From assembly GCF_009760405.1 (NCBI RefSeq), contig NZ_WRPP01000001.1, positions 620,001 to 684,000 on the forward strand: 64,000 bases of DNA. The letters run 5' to 3'. The translations under genes and the position numbers were made by a program. Below are positions 56,411-64,000 of this stretch, piece after piece (the stretch's first letter is position 1; each line of letters begins with the position of its first letter). Source of the DNA: Nocardia terrae (GTDB lineage Bacteria; Actinomycetota; Actinomycetes; Mycobacteriales; Mycobacteriaceae). The notes beneath the pieces are model-generated. The model saw only the letters and a program-made list of their open reading frames with translations. It was not told the DNA's origin and did no database searches.

Positions 56411-57538
56411 CTAGTGGGAACGGAAGTGGGGGATGACCTTCTCGCCCCACTGACGGATGGTTTCCAGGCACGCGGCCTGGGGCACGGTGCCCATCTGGAT
56501 GAGGCACAGGATCTCGTCGGCCCCGGCGTCCCGCAGGCGCTCGACGTAGGCGATGGCGTCGTCGGCGGTGCCGTAGGCGTGCTCGGTGTTGAAGATGGCG
56601 GTGGACCCGGACTTCACCGGGATCCTGGCCTCGTGCAGGTAGGCGACGTGTTCGTCGGCGACCTCGCGCATCTTGGCCATTTCGTCGACAGCCGGGTCGA
56701 CGGCCTCGTCGGGGACCGGGCCCGCGCCGTAGTAGTACTTGATGGACTGGGCGAAGAAGCGCTGGCCGCGCGCGCCGATCTGCTGGGCCTGCTCGCGATC
56801 GTCGAGGACGATGGTCGGGCACAGGGCCGCGAAATGATCGTTGACGACGGTGGAGACGAAGCGCTCGCCGGTGCGGGCCGCGATGGCCGCGTCGTAGATG
56901 CCGCGCAGTTCGGCGATCTCCTCGATGCCCGCGAAACCCAGGACCAGTGCGCCGATTCCGTAGTCGGCGGCCAGTTTCAGCGTGTCCTTCTTGGTGCAGG
57001 CCATGAACAGCGGGGGATGCGGGCGTTGCACCGGGCGCGGCAGCAGGTGATGGGGGTCGATGTTCAGAAGCTCACCGTGGTATTCGAATTCGCCCTCGGG
57101 ATCCTTCCAGGCGGTGGCGATCATCCGCAGCGATTCCTCGACCTCCTGGTAGGTGCGGTCGGGATCGACTCCGCACATGGAGGTTTCGACGGCGGTCGCG
57201 CCGCGACCCGCGCCCAGATTCAGGCGGCCATCGGAGAGCACGTCGAGCATGGCGGCGCGTTCGGCGGTGCGTACGGGGTGATTGAAGCCGAACGGCATGC
57301 ACACCACGCCGTGCCCGATGCGCACCCGGGAGGTCTTGGCGGCCACGTAGGTCAGGAAGATCTCCGGTGCGCTCATGTGGGCGTACCACTTGAGCCCGTG
57401 ATGCTCGACGGCCCACACGGCGTCGAACCCCATCTCGTCGGCCAGCACCGCCTGCTCGACGCAATCGCGCAGCACCTGGGCCTCGTGCGCGGCGGTCGGG
57501 TCGGTCATCTGCGCTTCGAAGATCATCGAGAACTTCAT
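56411..57538 (-). CDS. LLM-class flavin-dependent oxidoreductase
   Basis: A 375-residue luciferase-like monooxygenase fold (bacterial luciferase/alkanal family). Visible parts: MKFSMIFEAQMTDPT, VEQAVLADEMGFDAVWAVEHHGLKW, SRVRIGHGVVCMPFGFNHPVRTAERAAMLDVLSDGRLNLGAGRGATA and RPHPPLFMACTKKDTLKLA. It uses FMN or F420. The GRGATA loop and the C-terminal QMGTVPQ segment fit the Mycobacterium/Nocardia steroid-cluster LLM proteins. AGGAG lies 6 nt before ATG 57538. It heads the minus-strand arm of the divergent cluster. Confidence 0.9.
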   Translation of the reverse strand: MKFSMIFEAQMTDPTAAHEAQVLRDCVEQAVLADEMGFDAVWAVEHHGLKWYAHMSAPEIFLTYVAAKTSRVRIGHGVVCMPFGFNHPVRTAERAAMLDVLSDGRLNLGAGRGATAVETSMCGVDPDRTYQEVEESLRMIATAWKDPEGEFEYHGELLNIDPHHLLPRPVQRPHPPLFMACTKKDTLKLAADYGIGALVLGFAGIEEIAELRGIYDAAIAARTGERFVSTVVNDHFAALCPTIVLDDREQAQQIGARGQRFFAQSIKYYYGAGPVPDEAVDPAVDEMAKMREVADEHVAYLHEARIPVKSGSTAIFNTEHAYGTADDAIAYVERLRDAGADEILCLIQMGTVPQAACLETIRQWGEKVIPHFRSH

Positions 57539-57706
57539 CCGGACTCCTACCCGCGACGCCTTCCGCGCCCACCCGGGCGCTTATGCCTAACCGGAATACT
57601 TCTGCACCCATAGCCTCAGGTCATTCGCTTGTCTCAGTGGCCGGGACCACACCGTGCCGCCACCCTGCCCCCGACTTAGCGTCGGTGATGAACCCAACTA
57701 CTCCAG

Positions 57707-57737
57707 CCCTGCGCCGCGCTGAACGCGCGACGCAGGG
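57707..57737. promoter_or_regulatory. Dyad in the divergent promoter of the steroid-type cluster
   Basis: CCCTGCG (57707-57713) pairs with CGCAGGG (57731-57737) and nested GCGC with GCGC (57716-57719 and 57725-57728). It sits in the 255-nt gap between the divergent LLM and SDR genes. A smaller CCGAC-ttagc-GTCGG lies at 57671-57685. It does not match the KstR consensus as I recall it. Confidence 0.5.
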
Positions 57738-57793
57738 TCCGAGTTTCAGAGGTGGGAGACCCGAACAATCGTTGGTCGGAAGGACAGGATTCG

Positions 57794-58549
57794 GTGGGAC
57801 AGCTGGACGGCAAGGTGGCGCTGGTGACCGGCGGCGCACGGGGTACGGGGGCGGAGCATGTGCGCCGCTTCGCGGCCGAGGGCGCGCGGGTCGTGTTCGG
57901 TGATGTGCTCGACGACGAGGGCAAGGCGCTGGCGGCCGAGCTGGGCGACGCCGTCCACTACGTGCACCACGATGTCACCAGTGAATCCGACTGGCAGGCA
58001 GCGGTTTCCGAGGCGACCACCAAGTTCGGCAAGTTGGACGTGCTCGTCAACAATGCGGGCATCCTGCGGTTCGAGCGCATCGTGGAGATGAGCCTGGACG
58101 AGTTCCAGACCATCATGAACATCAATGTCACCGGCGCCTTCCTCGGCATCAAGACGGCCGCGCCCGCACTCACCACCGCCGGCGGCGGATCCATCGTGAA
58201 CGTCTCCTCGGTCGAGGGCTTCGTCGGTGCCGCCGGTCTCTCCGCTTACAGCGCAAGCAAATTCGCGTTGCGCGGGCTCACCAAGTCCGCCGCCCGGGAG
58301 CTGGGGCACTCGGGTATCCGGGTGAACTCCATTCATCCCGGCGGCATCGCCACCCCCATGACCGCGTCCGTCGCGGGCGCGTCCGGGGTGGACGGCAACA
58401 GTTTCTTCTCCGAACTGCCCATTCCGCGCTGGGGTCGGCCGGTCGAGGTCTCCGAGGTGGCGTTGTTCCTGGCCTCGGACGCCTCGAGTTATTGCACCGG
58501 CGGCGAATTCGTCGTCGACGGCGGCATGTTGACCAGTTGCGGCTACTGA
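57794..58549 (+). CDS. Short-chain dehydrogenase, hydroxysteroid-dehydrogenase-like
   Basis: A 251-residue classical SDR: LVTGGARGTGAEHVRRF, LVNNAGIL, INVTGAFLGIKTA, VNVSSVEG, YSASK, VNSIHPGGIATPM and a closing GGEFVVDGGML. It is close to the SDR at 55623 and the one at 60242, suggesting duplication. GTG 57794 has AAGGA about 9 nt upstream and fits the family start. It is followed 11 nt later by the KstD gene, so they form one transcript. Likely to oxidise a steroid or bile-acid-like hydroxyl. Confidence 0.88.
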   Translation: MGQLDGKVALVTGGARGTGAEHVRRFAAEGARVVFGDVLDDEGKALAAELGDAVHYVHHDVTSESDWQAAVSEATTKFGKLDVLVNNAGILRFERIVEMSLDEFQTIMNINVTGAFLGIKTAAPALTTAGGGSIVNVSSVEGFVGAAGLSAYSASKFALRGLTKSAARELGHSGIRVNSIHPGGIATPMTASVAGASGVDGNSFFSELPIPRWGRPVEVSEVALFLASDASSYCTGGEFVVDGGMLTSCGY

Positions 58550-58560
58550 GGACTCATTTC

Positions 58561-60240
58561 ATGGAATTCGAATTCGACGTCGTTGTCGTGGGTTCCGGTG
58601 CGGCGGGCATGACCGCCGCACTGACCGCCGCCTACCGTGGGCTGTCGGTGACCCTGATCGAGAAGAGCCGCCTGTTCGGCGGCTCCACCGCGCGCTCGGG
58701 CGGCGGCATCTGGGTGCCCAACAACCCGGTGCTGCAGGCCGCGGGGGTGCCGGACAGCCCGGAGATGGCTCGCACCTATCTGAAAGCCGTTGTCGGCGAC
58801 CGGGTTCCGGAGGCCAAGCAGCGGGCGTTCCTGGACCACGGGCCGGAGATGTTCCGCTACCTCGGGGCTCGCTCCAGGTACTGGGACTTCGCCTACGACC
58901 GCGGGTACTCCGACTACCACCCCGAGTTCCCGGGCGGACTGGCGCAGGGCCGCAGCATCGAGCCCAAGCCGATCGACGGGCGGCTGCTCGGCGGTGATCT
59001 GCACAAGATCAACCAGCCGACCATGTCCGCGCCCAAGGGCATCGCCATCACGGTCAAGGACTTCCACGACCTGAACATGATCGCGCGCACCTGGACCGGC
59101 AAGAAGACCGCCATGAAGGTCGGCGCGCAGACCGCGCTCAACCTGCTCAAGGGCGCGAAGCCGCTGAGCCTGGGCAAGGCCCTCGCGGCGCGGCTGTGGC
59201 TGTCGCTGCGGGACGCGGGTGTGCCGGTGTGGCTGAACACGCCGCTCACCGACCTGGTCATGGAGGGCGACGCCGTGGTCGGCGTGCACGTCGAGCACGA
59301 GGGTCGCCCGGTCACCATCAAGGCCCGGCGCGGTGTGGTGCTGGCCGCGGGCGGCTTCGAGCACAACCTCGAGATGCGCAAGCAGTACATCGACGGGCCG
59401 CAGAACACGGGCTGGACTGTGGGCGCGACCGAGAATGTCGGCGAGGGCATCGTCGCGGGCCAGAAGGCCGGTGCGGCAGTCGATCTCATGGACGACGCCT
59501 GGTGGGGTCCGTCGGTGCGCAACCCCGACGGCCCGCCGTTCTTCATGCTGGCCGAGCGTTCGCAGCCGGGCGCGATCGTGGTCAATGCCAAAGGCGAGCG
59601 CTTCGTGAACGAGTCCGCGCCGTACGTGAACGTCGTGCACACCATGTACGAGGAGGAGAAGAAGGTGCCGGGCAGTATTCCGGCGCACTTCATCTTCGAC
59701 CAGAACTTCCGCGACCGGTACCTGTTCCTGGGCAACTTCCCCAAACGGCCGCTGCCCCAGAAGTACTTCGACGCAGGCATCATCAAGCAGGCCGACACCC
59801 TGGCCGAGCTGGCGGGCAAGCTGGGCGTCCCGGCGGACACGCTCGCCGCTACCGTCGAGCGCTTCAACGCCTTCGCGCGCAAGGGCCGCGACGAGGACTT
59901 CCTGCGCGGCGACTCGGCCTATGACCGCTACTACGGTGACCCGACCGTCAAGCCCAACCCGACCCTGGCTCCGCTCGAGCGCGGCCCGTTCTACGCGGTC
60001 GAGATGGTGCCCGGCGATCTGGGCACCAAGGGCGGCCTGGTCACCGACGAGCACGCCCGCGTGCTCGACGACCGGGGCGAGGTCATCTCGGGGCTGTACG
60101 CGGCGGGCAACAACTCCGCCGCGGTCATGGGCAACGACTACGCCGGTGCGGGTGCGACCATCGGTCCGGCCATGGTGTTCGGCTATATCGCCGCCAATCA
60201 CCTCGCCGATATGGAAATCGAAGCGGCACAGGAGAACTGA
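58561..60240 (+). CDS. kstD: 3-Ketosteroid-delta1-dehydrogenase-like flavoenzyme
   Basis: A 559-residue FAD_binding_2 enzyme closely following mycobacterial KstD. FAD loop VVVVGSGAAGMTAALTAA, GGSTARSGGGIWVPNNPVL, SDYHPE (Tyr119), NESAPY (Tyr355), AYDRYYGDP and MVPGDLGTKGGLVTDEHARVL. The position that in KstD is Y-P-G-x-G reads Tyr527-A-G-A-Gly531, so the catalytic Tyr and Gly remain but the Pro is changed. It should remove hydrogens from C1-C2 of a 3-ketosteroid, the step leading to ring opening. Placed between SDR genes (11 nt after one, 1 nt before the next). The substrate may not be the cholesterol intermediate. Confidence 0.85.
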   Translation: MEFEFDVVVVGSGAAGMTAALTAAYRGLSVTLIEKSRLFGGSTARSGGGIWVPNNPVLQAAGVPDSPEMARTYLKAVVGDRVPEAKQRAFLDHGPEMFRYLGARSRYWDFAYDRGYSDYHPEFPGGLAQGRSIEPKPIDGRLLGGDLHKINQPTMSAPKGIAITVKDFHDLNMIARTWTGKKTAMKVGAQTALNLLKGAKPLSLGKALAARLWLSLRDAGVPVWLNTPLTDLVMEGDAVVGVHVEHEGRPVTIKARRGVVLAAGGFEHNLEMRKQYIDGPQNTGWTVGATENVGEGIVAGQKAGAAVDLMDDAWWGPSVRNPDGPPFFMLAERSQPGAIVVNAKGERFVNESAPYVNVVHTMYEEEKKVPGSIPAHFIFDQNFRDRYLFLGNFPKRPLPQKYFDAGIIKQADTLAELAGKLGVPADTLAATVERFNAFARKGRDEDFLRGDSAYDRYYGDPTVKPNPTLAPLERGPFYAVEMVPGDLGTKGGLVTDEHARVLDDRGEVISGLYAAGNNSAAVMGNDYAGAGATIGPAMVFGYIAANHLADMEIEAAQEN

Positions 60241-60241
60241 C

Positions 60242-60973
60242 ATGGGACGGATTGATTCGAAGGTCGTCATCGTCACCGGGGGTGCGCGCGGCATGGGGGC
60301 GGCCTTCGCCCGCAAGCTCGCCGCCGAGGGCGCGAAGGTGGTGATCACCGACGTGCTCACCGAGGCCGGACAGGCCGTCGCCGCCGAAATCGGGGACGCG
60401 GCAAGGTTTTTCCCGCTCGATGTGACCGACGAGGCGGCGTGGAACGATGTCGTCGCACAGGCCGTCGCGGCCTTCGGCCCGATCTCGGGTCTGGTCAACA
60501 ATGCGGGCATCGTGCACGTCGACCCGATCGAGAAGCTCTCGGAAGCCGACTACCGCAAGGTGATCGACGTCAATCAGGTCGGCGTCTTCCTGGGCATGAA
60601 GGCGGTCATCGGTTCCATGCGCGAGGCCGGGGTCGGTTCCATCGTCAACATCTCTTCGACCGGCGGCCTGATCGGCTACTCGAACATCCTCGGCTACGTG
60701 GCTTCGAAGTGGGCCGTGCGTGGCATGACCAAAACGGCCGCACAGGAATTCGCGGCCGACAACGTCCGGGTCAATTCCGTGCACCCGGGCATCGTGGCCA
60801 CCGAAATGGTCGCGACCTCGGATCGATCAGCGAGTATCGCGGCCAATCAGCCGATCGCGCGCCCGGCCACGCCCGAGGAACTCGCCAACCTGGTCCTGTT
60901 CCTCATCTCAGATGACTCCTCTTACAGCACCGGCTCCGAATTCGTGGCCGACGGCGGCTTCACCTCTCAGTAG
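60242..60973 (+). CDS. Short-chain dehydrogenase
   Basis: A 243-residue classical SDR: VIVTGGARGMGAAFARKLA, LVNNAGIVHVD, VNISSTGGL, YVASK, VNSVHPGIVATEM and GSEFVADGGF. It begins one base after the kstD stop, so it is translationally linked. The SD AGGAG lies at the end of kstD. The SDR order (SDR-KstD-SDR) suggests redox interconversion of hydroxyl and keto groups on the same steroid-like substrate. Coenzyme choice (NAD, from the acidic VVITDV end of strand 2) is inferred. Confidence 0.88.
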   Translation: MGRIDSKVVIVTGGARGMGAAFARKLAAEGAKVVITDVLTEAGQAVAAEIGDAARFFPLDVTDEAAWNDVVAQAVAAFGPISGLVNNAGIVHVDPIEKLSEADYRKVIDVNQVGVFLGMKAVIGSMREAGVGSIVNISSTGGLIGYSNILGYVASKWAVRGMTKTAAQEFAADNVRVNSVHPGIVATEMVATSDRSASIAANQPIARPATPEELANLVLFLISDDSSYSTGSEFVADGGFTSQ

Positions 60974-60989
60974 GGCCTGACGGCCCTAC
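60970..60989 (+). terminator. Hairpin at the end of the SDR gene
   Basis: GTAGGGCC-tgac-GGCCCTAC, an 8-bp perfect stem overlapping the SDR stop codon. Confidence 0.55.
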
Positions 60990-60994
60990 CTATT

Positions 60995-61027
60995 GGGGTT
61001 CTCAGGGGGCTGCCCCCTGAGAACCCC
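60995..61027. repeat. CTCAGGGG-type intergenic palindrome, copy 3
   Basis: GGGGTTCTCAGGGGGC and its complement make a 16-bp arm with a one-base loop. It is the longest of the three copies and lies between two SDR genes, so it may also attenuate transcription. Confidence 0.75.
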
Positions 61028-61063
61028 GATCAAGTAATCGCGAAGCGAGACAAGGAAACACCT

Positions 61064-61879
61064 ATGAAGGACTTCCACGGCAAGGTCGCCGTCATCACCG
61101 GTGCGGGAGCGGGCATCGGCCGGGCGCTGGCCCTGGAACTGGCTCGGAACGGTGCGCGGCTGGCGCTTTCGGGGCGCAATCTCGAGAACGTGGCCGAGAC
61201 GGCCGCGCTGTGCGAGAAGGAGGGCGCGAAGGCCCGCGCCTACCAGCTCGACGTGACCGACCGCGCCGCCGTGTACGCCCATGCCGACGAGGTCGCGGCC
61301 GACTTCGGCAAGGTCAATATCGTCGTCAACAACGCCGGTGTCTCGCTGACCGCCAATATCGAGGAAGTCTCCTGGGAAGACCTGGAGTGGATCTTCGGCA
61401 TCAACTACTGGGGCACCCTGCACGGGGTGAAGGCGTTCCTGCCGCACGTGATCGCCTCGGGCGACGGGCATATCGCCAATGTCTCCAGCATGTTCGGCCT
61501 GGTGGCCTGCCCGAGCCAGGGCGGCTACAGCTCCTCCAAGTACGCCATGCACGCGATCAGCGACGCGCTGCGCCAGGAGATGATCATCGCCGGGTACAAC
61601 GTGGGCGTCTCCAGCGTGCACCCGGGCATGATCAAGACCGAAATCGCTTGGAAGGCAAGGGCGGCCGCCAACCGCTCGCGTGACGACCTGGCCGCCAACT
61701 TCGACCGCCTGGCCCAGACCAGCCCGGAGGACTGCGCCAAGGTGATCGTCAACGGCATCCGGAAGAACAAGCCGCTCATCCTGATCGGCAAGGACGCCAA
61801 GGCCATGAACATCATGCGCCGCCTGCTCGGCTCGGGTTACATGAAGCCCCTCACCGCCCAGATGCGCAAAGAGATCTAG
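61064..61879 (+). CDS. Short-chain dehydrogenase
   Basis: A 271-residue SDR of a different branch (fatty-acyl or sterol-type): VAVITGAGAGIGRALALELA, VNNAGVSLT, INYWGTLHGVKAFLPH, VSSMFG, YSSSK, SVHPGMIKTEIAW and a C-terminal extension with an RRLLGSGYMKPL amphipathic helix. Similar SDRs occur beside sterol or fatty-acid genes in mycobacteria. AAGGA lies about 10 nt upstream. It lies 90 nt after the previous SDR, across a palindromic repeat. Confidence 0.88.
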   Translation: MKDFHGKVAVITGAGAGIGRALALELARNGARLALSGRNLENVAETAALCEKEGAKARAYQLDVTDRAAVYAHADEVAADFGKVNIVVNNAGVSLTANIEEVSWEDLEWIFGINYWGTLHGVKAFLPHVIASGDGHIANVSSMFGLVACPSQGGYSSSKYAMHAISDALRQEMIIAGYNVGVSSVHPGMIKTEIAWKARAAANRSRDDLAANFDRLAQTSPEDCAKVIVNGIRKNKPLILIGKDAKAMNIMRRLLGSGYMKPLTAQMRKEI

Positions 61880-61898
61880 CCCCACTCTCGGGAGCTCC

Positions 61899-61990
61899 CG
61901 TGCCCCGGTGCGTTCCGCACCGGGGCACGGACCGAGGATGGATGGGTGGTGCTCCGGTCGTTCGAGCCCCGTGCCAAGAGGTACGGGGCT
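61899..61990 (+). terminator. Two stem-loops after the SDR gene
   Basis: A 13-bp perfect stem (61899-61911 with 61917-61929) has a 5-nt loop. AGCCCCGTGCC (61965-61975) pairs with 61980-61990 (one G-U) over a 4-nt loop. They end the SDR transcript and lie in the 258-nt gap before the LLM gene. Confidence 0.65.
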
Positions 61991-62137
61991 ATCGGCTTTC
62001 CCCTGAAAAGTGGCCTGTGAGCGGCCATTATGCGCCGTCTCGCTGACCGGGATCCCCGGGATTTGTGACCCCGGCAACACGCCACGATCGAGGGGTGGCC
62101 CAATGACGGGCCGTTCCCGGAAGGACGGAGGCGGCCG

Positions 62138-63040
62138 ATGCGTATCGGCATGCTCATGCCATATCTCGACGGCCTGGTGACGGACGGTGGATTCCTGCGG
62201 GAATTCGCCGCGGCGGCCGAGGAATGCGGTCTGGATTCGATCTGGACCGTGGAACACGTTGTGGTAGCCCAGGATTACGAGCCGCTGTACCCGTACTCGC
62301 CCGACGGCCGGATGCCCGGCGGCGATCTCGGGGTACCCATGACCGACCCGCTCGAGACGATCGCGTTCCTCGCGGGCGCGTCGAGCACGCTGCTGTTCGG
62401 CACCGCCATGGTGGTGGCGCCGCTGCACAGCCCGGTGGTGCTGGCCAAGCGGGCCGCCACCATCGCCCGCCAGTCGGGCGGGCGGCTGCTGCTCGGTCTC
62501 GGAATCGGCTGGCAGAAGGAGGAATACGCGGCGATCGGGGTGCCGTTCGAGGATCGCGGCGGACGGCTCGACGACTGCATCGGCGCCATGCGGGCGCTGT
62601 GGACCCAGTCCCCGGCCACCTACCTGGGTGAGCACGTCTCGTTCGAGCGGCAGTTCTGCCTCCCGCAGCCGGAGCGATCGGTGCCGATCATCCTGGGCGG
62701 CAACAGCGCTCCCGCGGTGCGCCGTGCCGCCCGGGTCGGGGACGGCTGGTTCCCCTACACGATCTCGTCGGAGGATTTCGCGCGCGGCGCGGACAAGATC
62801 CGCGAGATCTGCGGGGCCGCGGGACGTTCCGAGGACGCCGTGGAGATGACCATCTGGCCGGGCTCGTTCGACTTCACCCGCGAGTTCGACCCGGAATACG
62901 TCCGGCCCTATGTCACCGCCGGTGCGAGCCGAATCGTGCTCACCCCGCCCATGTTCGGTCCCGGATCGCTGCTCGAGGGCGTGGAGAACCTCGCGGCGTA
63001 CGTGGACCGGTACCGCAACGAGGTGGAGGCGAAGCTGTGA
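62138..63040 (+). CDS. LLM-class F420/flavin-dependent oxidoreductase
   Basis: A 300-residue luciferase-like fold protein of the TIGR03619/Rv-type F420 group: IGMLMPYLDGL, EFAAAAEECGLDSIWTVEHVV, TDPLETIAFLAGASSTLLFGTAMVVAP, RLLLGLGIGWQKEEYAAIG and VPIILGGNSAPAVRRAARVGDGWFPY. GGAGG lies 6 nt before ATG 62138. GTGA overlap couples it to the next small gene. It probably transfers hydride from F420H2 or FMNH2 to an aldehyde or steroid-type substrate. Confidence 0.9.
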   Translation: MRIGMLMPYLDGLVTDGGFLREFAAAAEECGLDSIWTVEHVVVAQDYEPLYPYSPDGRMPGGDLGVPMTDPLETIAFLAGASSTLLFGTAMVVAPLHSPVVLAKRAATIARQSGGRLLLGLGIGWQKEEYAAIGVPFEDRGGRLDDCIGAMRALWTQSPATYLGEHVSFERQFCLPQPERSVPIILGGNSAPAVRRAARVGDGWFPYTISSEDFARGADKIREICGAAGRSEDAVEMTIWPGSFDFTREFDPEYVRPYVTAGASRIVLTPPMFGPGSLLEGVENLAAYVDRYRNEVEAKL

Positions 63041-63363
63041 ACCCCGCGACGCCCGTGCGTGTGCTCGACCGCATCGTCCTGCCCGCCGACCGGGCCGAGG
63101 ACTGGCTGTGCCGCTGGCGCGATGAATACCTGCCCGGAGCCAACGCGCGGGGCCTGCGCGCGCCGCAGGTGCTGCACGAGCATACGGGGGCCGATTCGGT
63201 TGCCGTGCAGATCATCTGGGAGCTCGCGGGCATCTACGAGTTCTACGGGATGCGGGGTGCGGCGGCGGCCGATCCGGGTGTCGCGGCCTTCTGGTCCGAT
63301 ACCGATGCCGTCGCACTGACCCGGGAGCGTCACGTGCTCGCCGTCCAGGAGGAACAGTCATGA
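63037..63363 (+). CDS. Small protein, possible alpha/beta-barrel enzyme
   Basis: A 108-residue soluble protein (VRVLDRIVLPADRAEDWLCRWRDEYLPGANARGL; VLHEHTGADSVAVQIIWELAGIYEFYGMRGAAAADPGVAAFW). Size and pattern resemble NIPSNAP or other dimeric alpha/beta-barrel proteins, but the match is only general. It is translationally coupled on both sides (GTGA with the LLM gene, ATGA with the Dabb gene). The neighbours suggest an accessory or ring-modifying enzyme. Confidence 0.72.
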   Translation: MNPATPVRVLDRIVLPADRAEDWLCRWRDEYLPGANARGLRAPQVLHEHTGADSVAVQIIWELAGIYEFYGMRGAAAADPGVAAFWSDTDAVALTRERHVLAVQEEQS

Positions 63364-63962
63364 GCCGCTGGGTGATTCTCACCGCGCCGCCCGCCGGGGA
63401 CGACGCGGACGCGCAAATCGCCGCCCTGGCCGAGTCGGCGAACACGACGCCCGGCGTCACACACTGCTCGGCGGGCGTCGACCTGCCCGGCAGTACCGGC
63501 GGACTGGGCGCGGTCTGGGACCTCGCCGCCGACGCCGCACCCGCGACGGTGCTGCCGGTCCTGCCCGACACCGCCGACGTGGTGCCACTGGCTCCGGTGC
63601 ACGCCCGCGTGGTCCGATTGGACTCCGCTCGCCGCATCAAGCGCACCCTGCTGCTGACCGTGCGCCACGGCACGGCCCCGGAGACGGTGGCGCGCTTCGA
63701 ATCCGATCTGATGGCCATGCCCGCCCACATCTCTGCCATCAAGTCCTGGTCGCTGAGCCGGGTGCCGGGTCATGCGCGCTGGACCCACGTCTGGGAGCAG
63801 GAGTTCCTCGATCCCGACGGACTCAATGGCGATTACCTGCTGCATCCGTATCACTGGACGCATGTGGATCGCTGGTTCGACGCGGAGGCGCCGGGTTCCA
63901 TCGTGGAACCCGCGATCGCGCATCTGTATCGCTGGGCCGACGGGCCGGTGCTGGGGAACTAG
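63360..63962 (+). CDS. Dabb-family (stress-responsive alpha/beta-barrel) protein
   Basis: A 200-residue protein. The C-terminal half is a Dabb domain (RIKRTLLLTVRHGTAPETVARFESDLMAM; SRVPGHARWTHVWEQEF; LLHPYHWTHVDRWFDAEAPGSIVEP). The N-terminal half (WVILTAPPAGDDADAQIAALAE) may be a second, degenerate barrel. Dabb domains form small dimeric barrels, some of which act as cyclases or lyases. It overlaps the preceding gene by 4 nt and the downstream convergent gene by 3 bp. Confidence 0.85.
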   Translation: MSRWVILTAPPAGDDADAQIAALAESANTTPGVTHCSAGVDLPGSTGGLGAVWDLAADAAPATVLPVLPDTADVVPLAPVHARVVRLDSARRIKRTLLLTVRHGTAPETVARFESDLMAMPAHISAIKSWSLSRVPGHARWTHVWEQEFLDPDGLNGDYLLHPYHWTHVDRWFDAEAPGSIVEPAIAHLYRWADGPVLGN

Positions 63963-64000
63963 GCCCGATCGCGCAGGCGCTGTTTGAGCACCTTGCCGCC
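63959..64000 (-). CDS. Acyl-CoA synthetase, C-terminal end only
   Basis: The last 13 codons of a minus-strand gene that runs off the window, reading GGKVLKQRLRDRA then TAG (63961-63959). The GKVLK-x-x-LR ending is the typical tail of AMP-binding acyl-CoA synthetases, where the Lys completes the acyl-adenylate step. It would fit activation of a side chain in the steroid-type cluster. The stop overlaps the Dabb gene stop by 3 bp. Confidence 0.7.
   Translation of the reverse strand, partial: GGKVLKQRLRDRA

Noticed and set aside
57539..57793. KstR operator in the steroid-cluster promoter
   Set aside because: No TNNAACNNGTTNNA-type site is present; the GAACAATCGTTG near 57770 has the wrong spacing.

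Overview
The window is high-GC actinobacterial DNA and looks like a Nocardia or a close mycolic-acid relative. The tig-clpP1-clpP2-clpX and valS-folC-DUF4233-ndk-rne-rplU-rpmA-obg-proB blocks have mycobacterial gene order and near-mycobacterial protein sequences. Many families are typical of Nocardia and mycobacteria (DUF4254, DUF5313, DUF4189, FHA/STPK proteins, LLM-type flavin enzymes, KstD). Several starts lack a Shine-Dalgarno but have a TANNNT hexamer 6-7 nt upstream, which points to leaderless mRNAs. Chromosomal housekeeping blocks alternate with accessory islands. I saw no transposase, integrase, tRNA, rRNA or CRISPR array.

Layout. 0-5.4 kb: tail of an FKBP isomerase, trigger factor and the ClpP1P2/ClpX protease, with a ClgR-like operator and large dyads. 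5.4-10.5 kb: a minus-strand group with a DHFR-like reductase, a small membrane protein, a ketosteroid-isomerase homologue, FdhD and a formate-dehydrogenase-like molybdoenzyme. 10.6-20.8 kb: the most unusual region. It holds a Cys-repeat surface protein, a membrane protein with an acidic phospho-acceptor-like tail, a multi-pass Ser/Thr kinase, a 1019-residue FHA/polyferredoxin/ferredoxin/FAD-oxidoreductase fusion, a convergent second FHA protein and a small secreted protein. I read it as a candidate phosphorylation-controlled transmembrane electron-transfer system. 21-26 kb: lipid/glycerol functions (GlpD, a TetR regulator, an AgpS-like flavoenzyme, a DAG-kinase-like enzyme). 26-27.2 kb: a secreted protein and a methyltransferase. 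27.5-40.9 kb: the housekeeping block, interrupted by a 31-residue membrane protein and a DUF3224 protein.

41-55.6 kb is accessory: DUF4254 protein, small-molecule methyltransferase, divergent NmrA/MarR pair, RecQ helicase with a phosphoribosyltransferase-like tail, TetR/metallo-hydrolase pair with a twin operator, RtcB ligase, orphan solute-binding lipoprotein, TetR/NTF2 pair, OhrR-like regulator with a DUF5313 protein, DUF4189 secreted protein and an HSL-family esterase. 55.6-64 kb is a steroid/lipid-oxidation cluster: four SDRs, two LLM flavin oxidoreductases, a KstD-type 3-ketosteroid dehydrogenase, two small proteins (one Dabb) and the 3' end of an acyl-CoA synthetase. It is arranged around a divergent promoter near 57.7 kb.

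The regulatory sequences are unusually legible. Symmetric operators lie between divergent regulator/target pairs at 23.35, 43.97, 47.95 and 52.69 kb. A CTCAGGGG-type palindromic intergenic element occurs three times (2.2, 5.4 and 61.0 kb). All assignments come from reading sequence and recalled family features; no searches were run.
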